NCBI GenBank assembly: GCA_003161205.1
Contig: PMOU01000154.1
Location: forward strand, 1-5,540
Direction: 5' to 3'
DNA from: Actinomycetota bacterium
GTDB taxonomy: Bacteria > Actinomycetota > Actinomycetes > Streptosporangiales > Streptosporangiaceae
Length of the DNA stretch: 5,540 bases
Each line of letters begins with the position of its first letter. The stretch's first letter is position 1. Under the pieces are notes generated by a model. That model was not told the DNA's origin and did no database searches. It was given only the letters and a program-made list of their open reading frames with translations. Below, piece by piece: positions 5,355 to 5,540 of this stretch. The position numbers and the translations under genes are program-made.

Positions 5355-5540
5355 ATGATCGACGGCATGACGGTGGTCGACGCCCATATGCACGTGCCCA
5401 GGCTGAGCACGGTGTCGCCGGCCTGGCTGCAGTGGGCCATCGACTTCGGCCAGGATTCCGGCTGGCGAGAGGTGTTCGGAGCCGACGGGGATCCGGTTCC
5501 GGCCCGGCTGGACGCGCAGCTGGCGGCCGAGGGCGTCGAT
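5355..5540 (+). CDS. Metal-dependent amidohydrolase (amidohydrolase-2/ACMSD type), N-terminal part, cut by window edge
   Basis: An open frame runs from ATG 5355 to the window end, 62 codons without a stop. It begins with the classic first strand of amidohydrolases, VVDAHMHVP, giving the metal-binding pair H11 and H13. The following VSPAWLQWAIDFG and WREVFGADGDPV segments look like the amidohydrolase-2 branch (PF04909), which contains both hydrolases and metal-dependent decarboxylases of the ACMSD and resorcylate type; the later ligands needed to separate them are outside the window. The start could instead be ATG 5367 (M5). GGAG in the last codons of the preceding gene (5336-5339) is the only ribosome-site candidate and fits the upstream start poorly, so coupling to the preceding gene is likely. 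With a 9-bp gap it is the downstream partner of the gamma-CA-like gene. Confidence 0.85.
   Translation, partial: MIDGMTVVDAHMHVPRLSTVSPAWLQWAIDFGQDSGWREVFGADGDPVPARLDAQLAAEGVD

Noticed and set aside
3846..5393. 515-codon open frame on the minus strand
   Set aside because: It lies antisense to the esterase and gamma-CA-like genes, whose motifs are unmistakable. Its translation is rich in Arg, Gly, Asp and His with no family pattern, as expected for a shadow frame in GC-rich DNA.

Overview
This is a high-GC window with strong G/C third-position bias in the real frames, GTG as well as ATG starts, and no TTA codons that I can see in any called gene. It carries a deazaflavin (F420)-type reductase and a NarL-style membrane sensor kinase. 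Together these point to an actinomycete (Actinomycetota); I cannot place it more finely.

Minus strand, 1-1469: a two-gene signalling unit. A stand-alone receiver-domain response regulator (1092-1469) comes first. It overlaps by 4 bp (ATGA) the start of a polytopic membrane sensor histidine kinase (1-1095), which is cut by the left window edge before its phosphoacceptor and ATPase domains.

Intergenic 1470-1644 is a divergent control region. It holds a 7-bp-arm palindrome followed by a T-run and, next to the plus-strand gene, a possible hairpin covering its Shine-Dalgarno sequence.

Plus strand, 1645-5540: five genes in the same direction. They are an uncharacterised secreted lipoprotein (1645-2646), an F420H2-dependent nitroreductase/quinone-reductase family protein (2737-3156), a type-B carboxylesterase with a complete catalytic triad (3183-4724), a gamma-carbonic-anhydrase-like left-handed beta-helix protein in which one zinc-ligand histidine is replaced by glutamate (4770-5345), and the first 62 codons of a metal-dependent amidohydrolase with an HxH motif (5355 to the window end). 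The last four are close together (gaps of 26, 45 and 9 bp) and are probably one transcription unit. Its best promoter candidate (TATGAT, 2677-2682) lies in the 90-bp gap after the lipoprotein gene and overlaps a 12-bp perfect palindrome.

The enzyme set (F420 reductase, esterase, gamma-CA-like protein, amidohydrolase) looks like a small catabolic or detoxification cassette, but no substrate can be read from the sequence. The least expected signal is a short element centred on GACCTAGCC. It occurs twice as a 20-bp tandem duplication across the esterase start and a third time just before the gamma-CA-like gene, and it accounts for three of the four CTAG tetranucleotides in the window. I see no RNA genes, mobile elements or CRISPR arrays.
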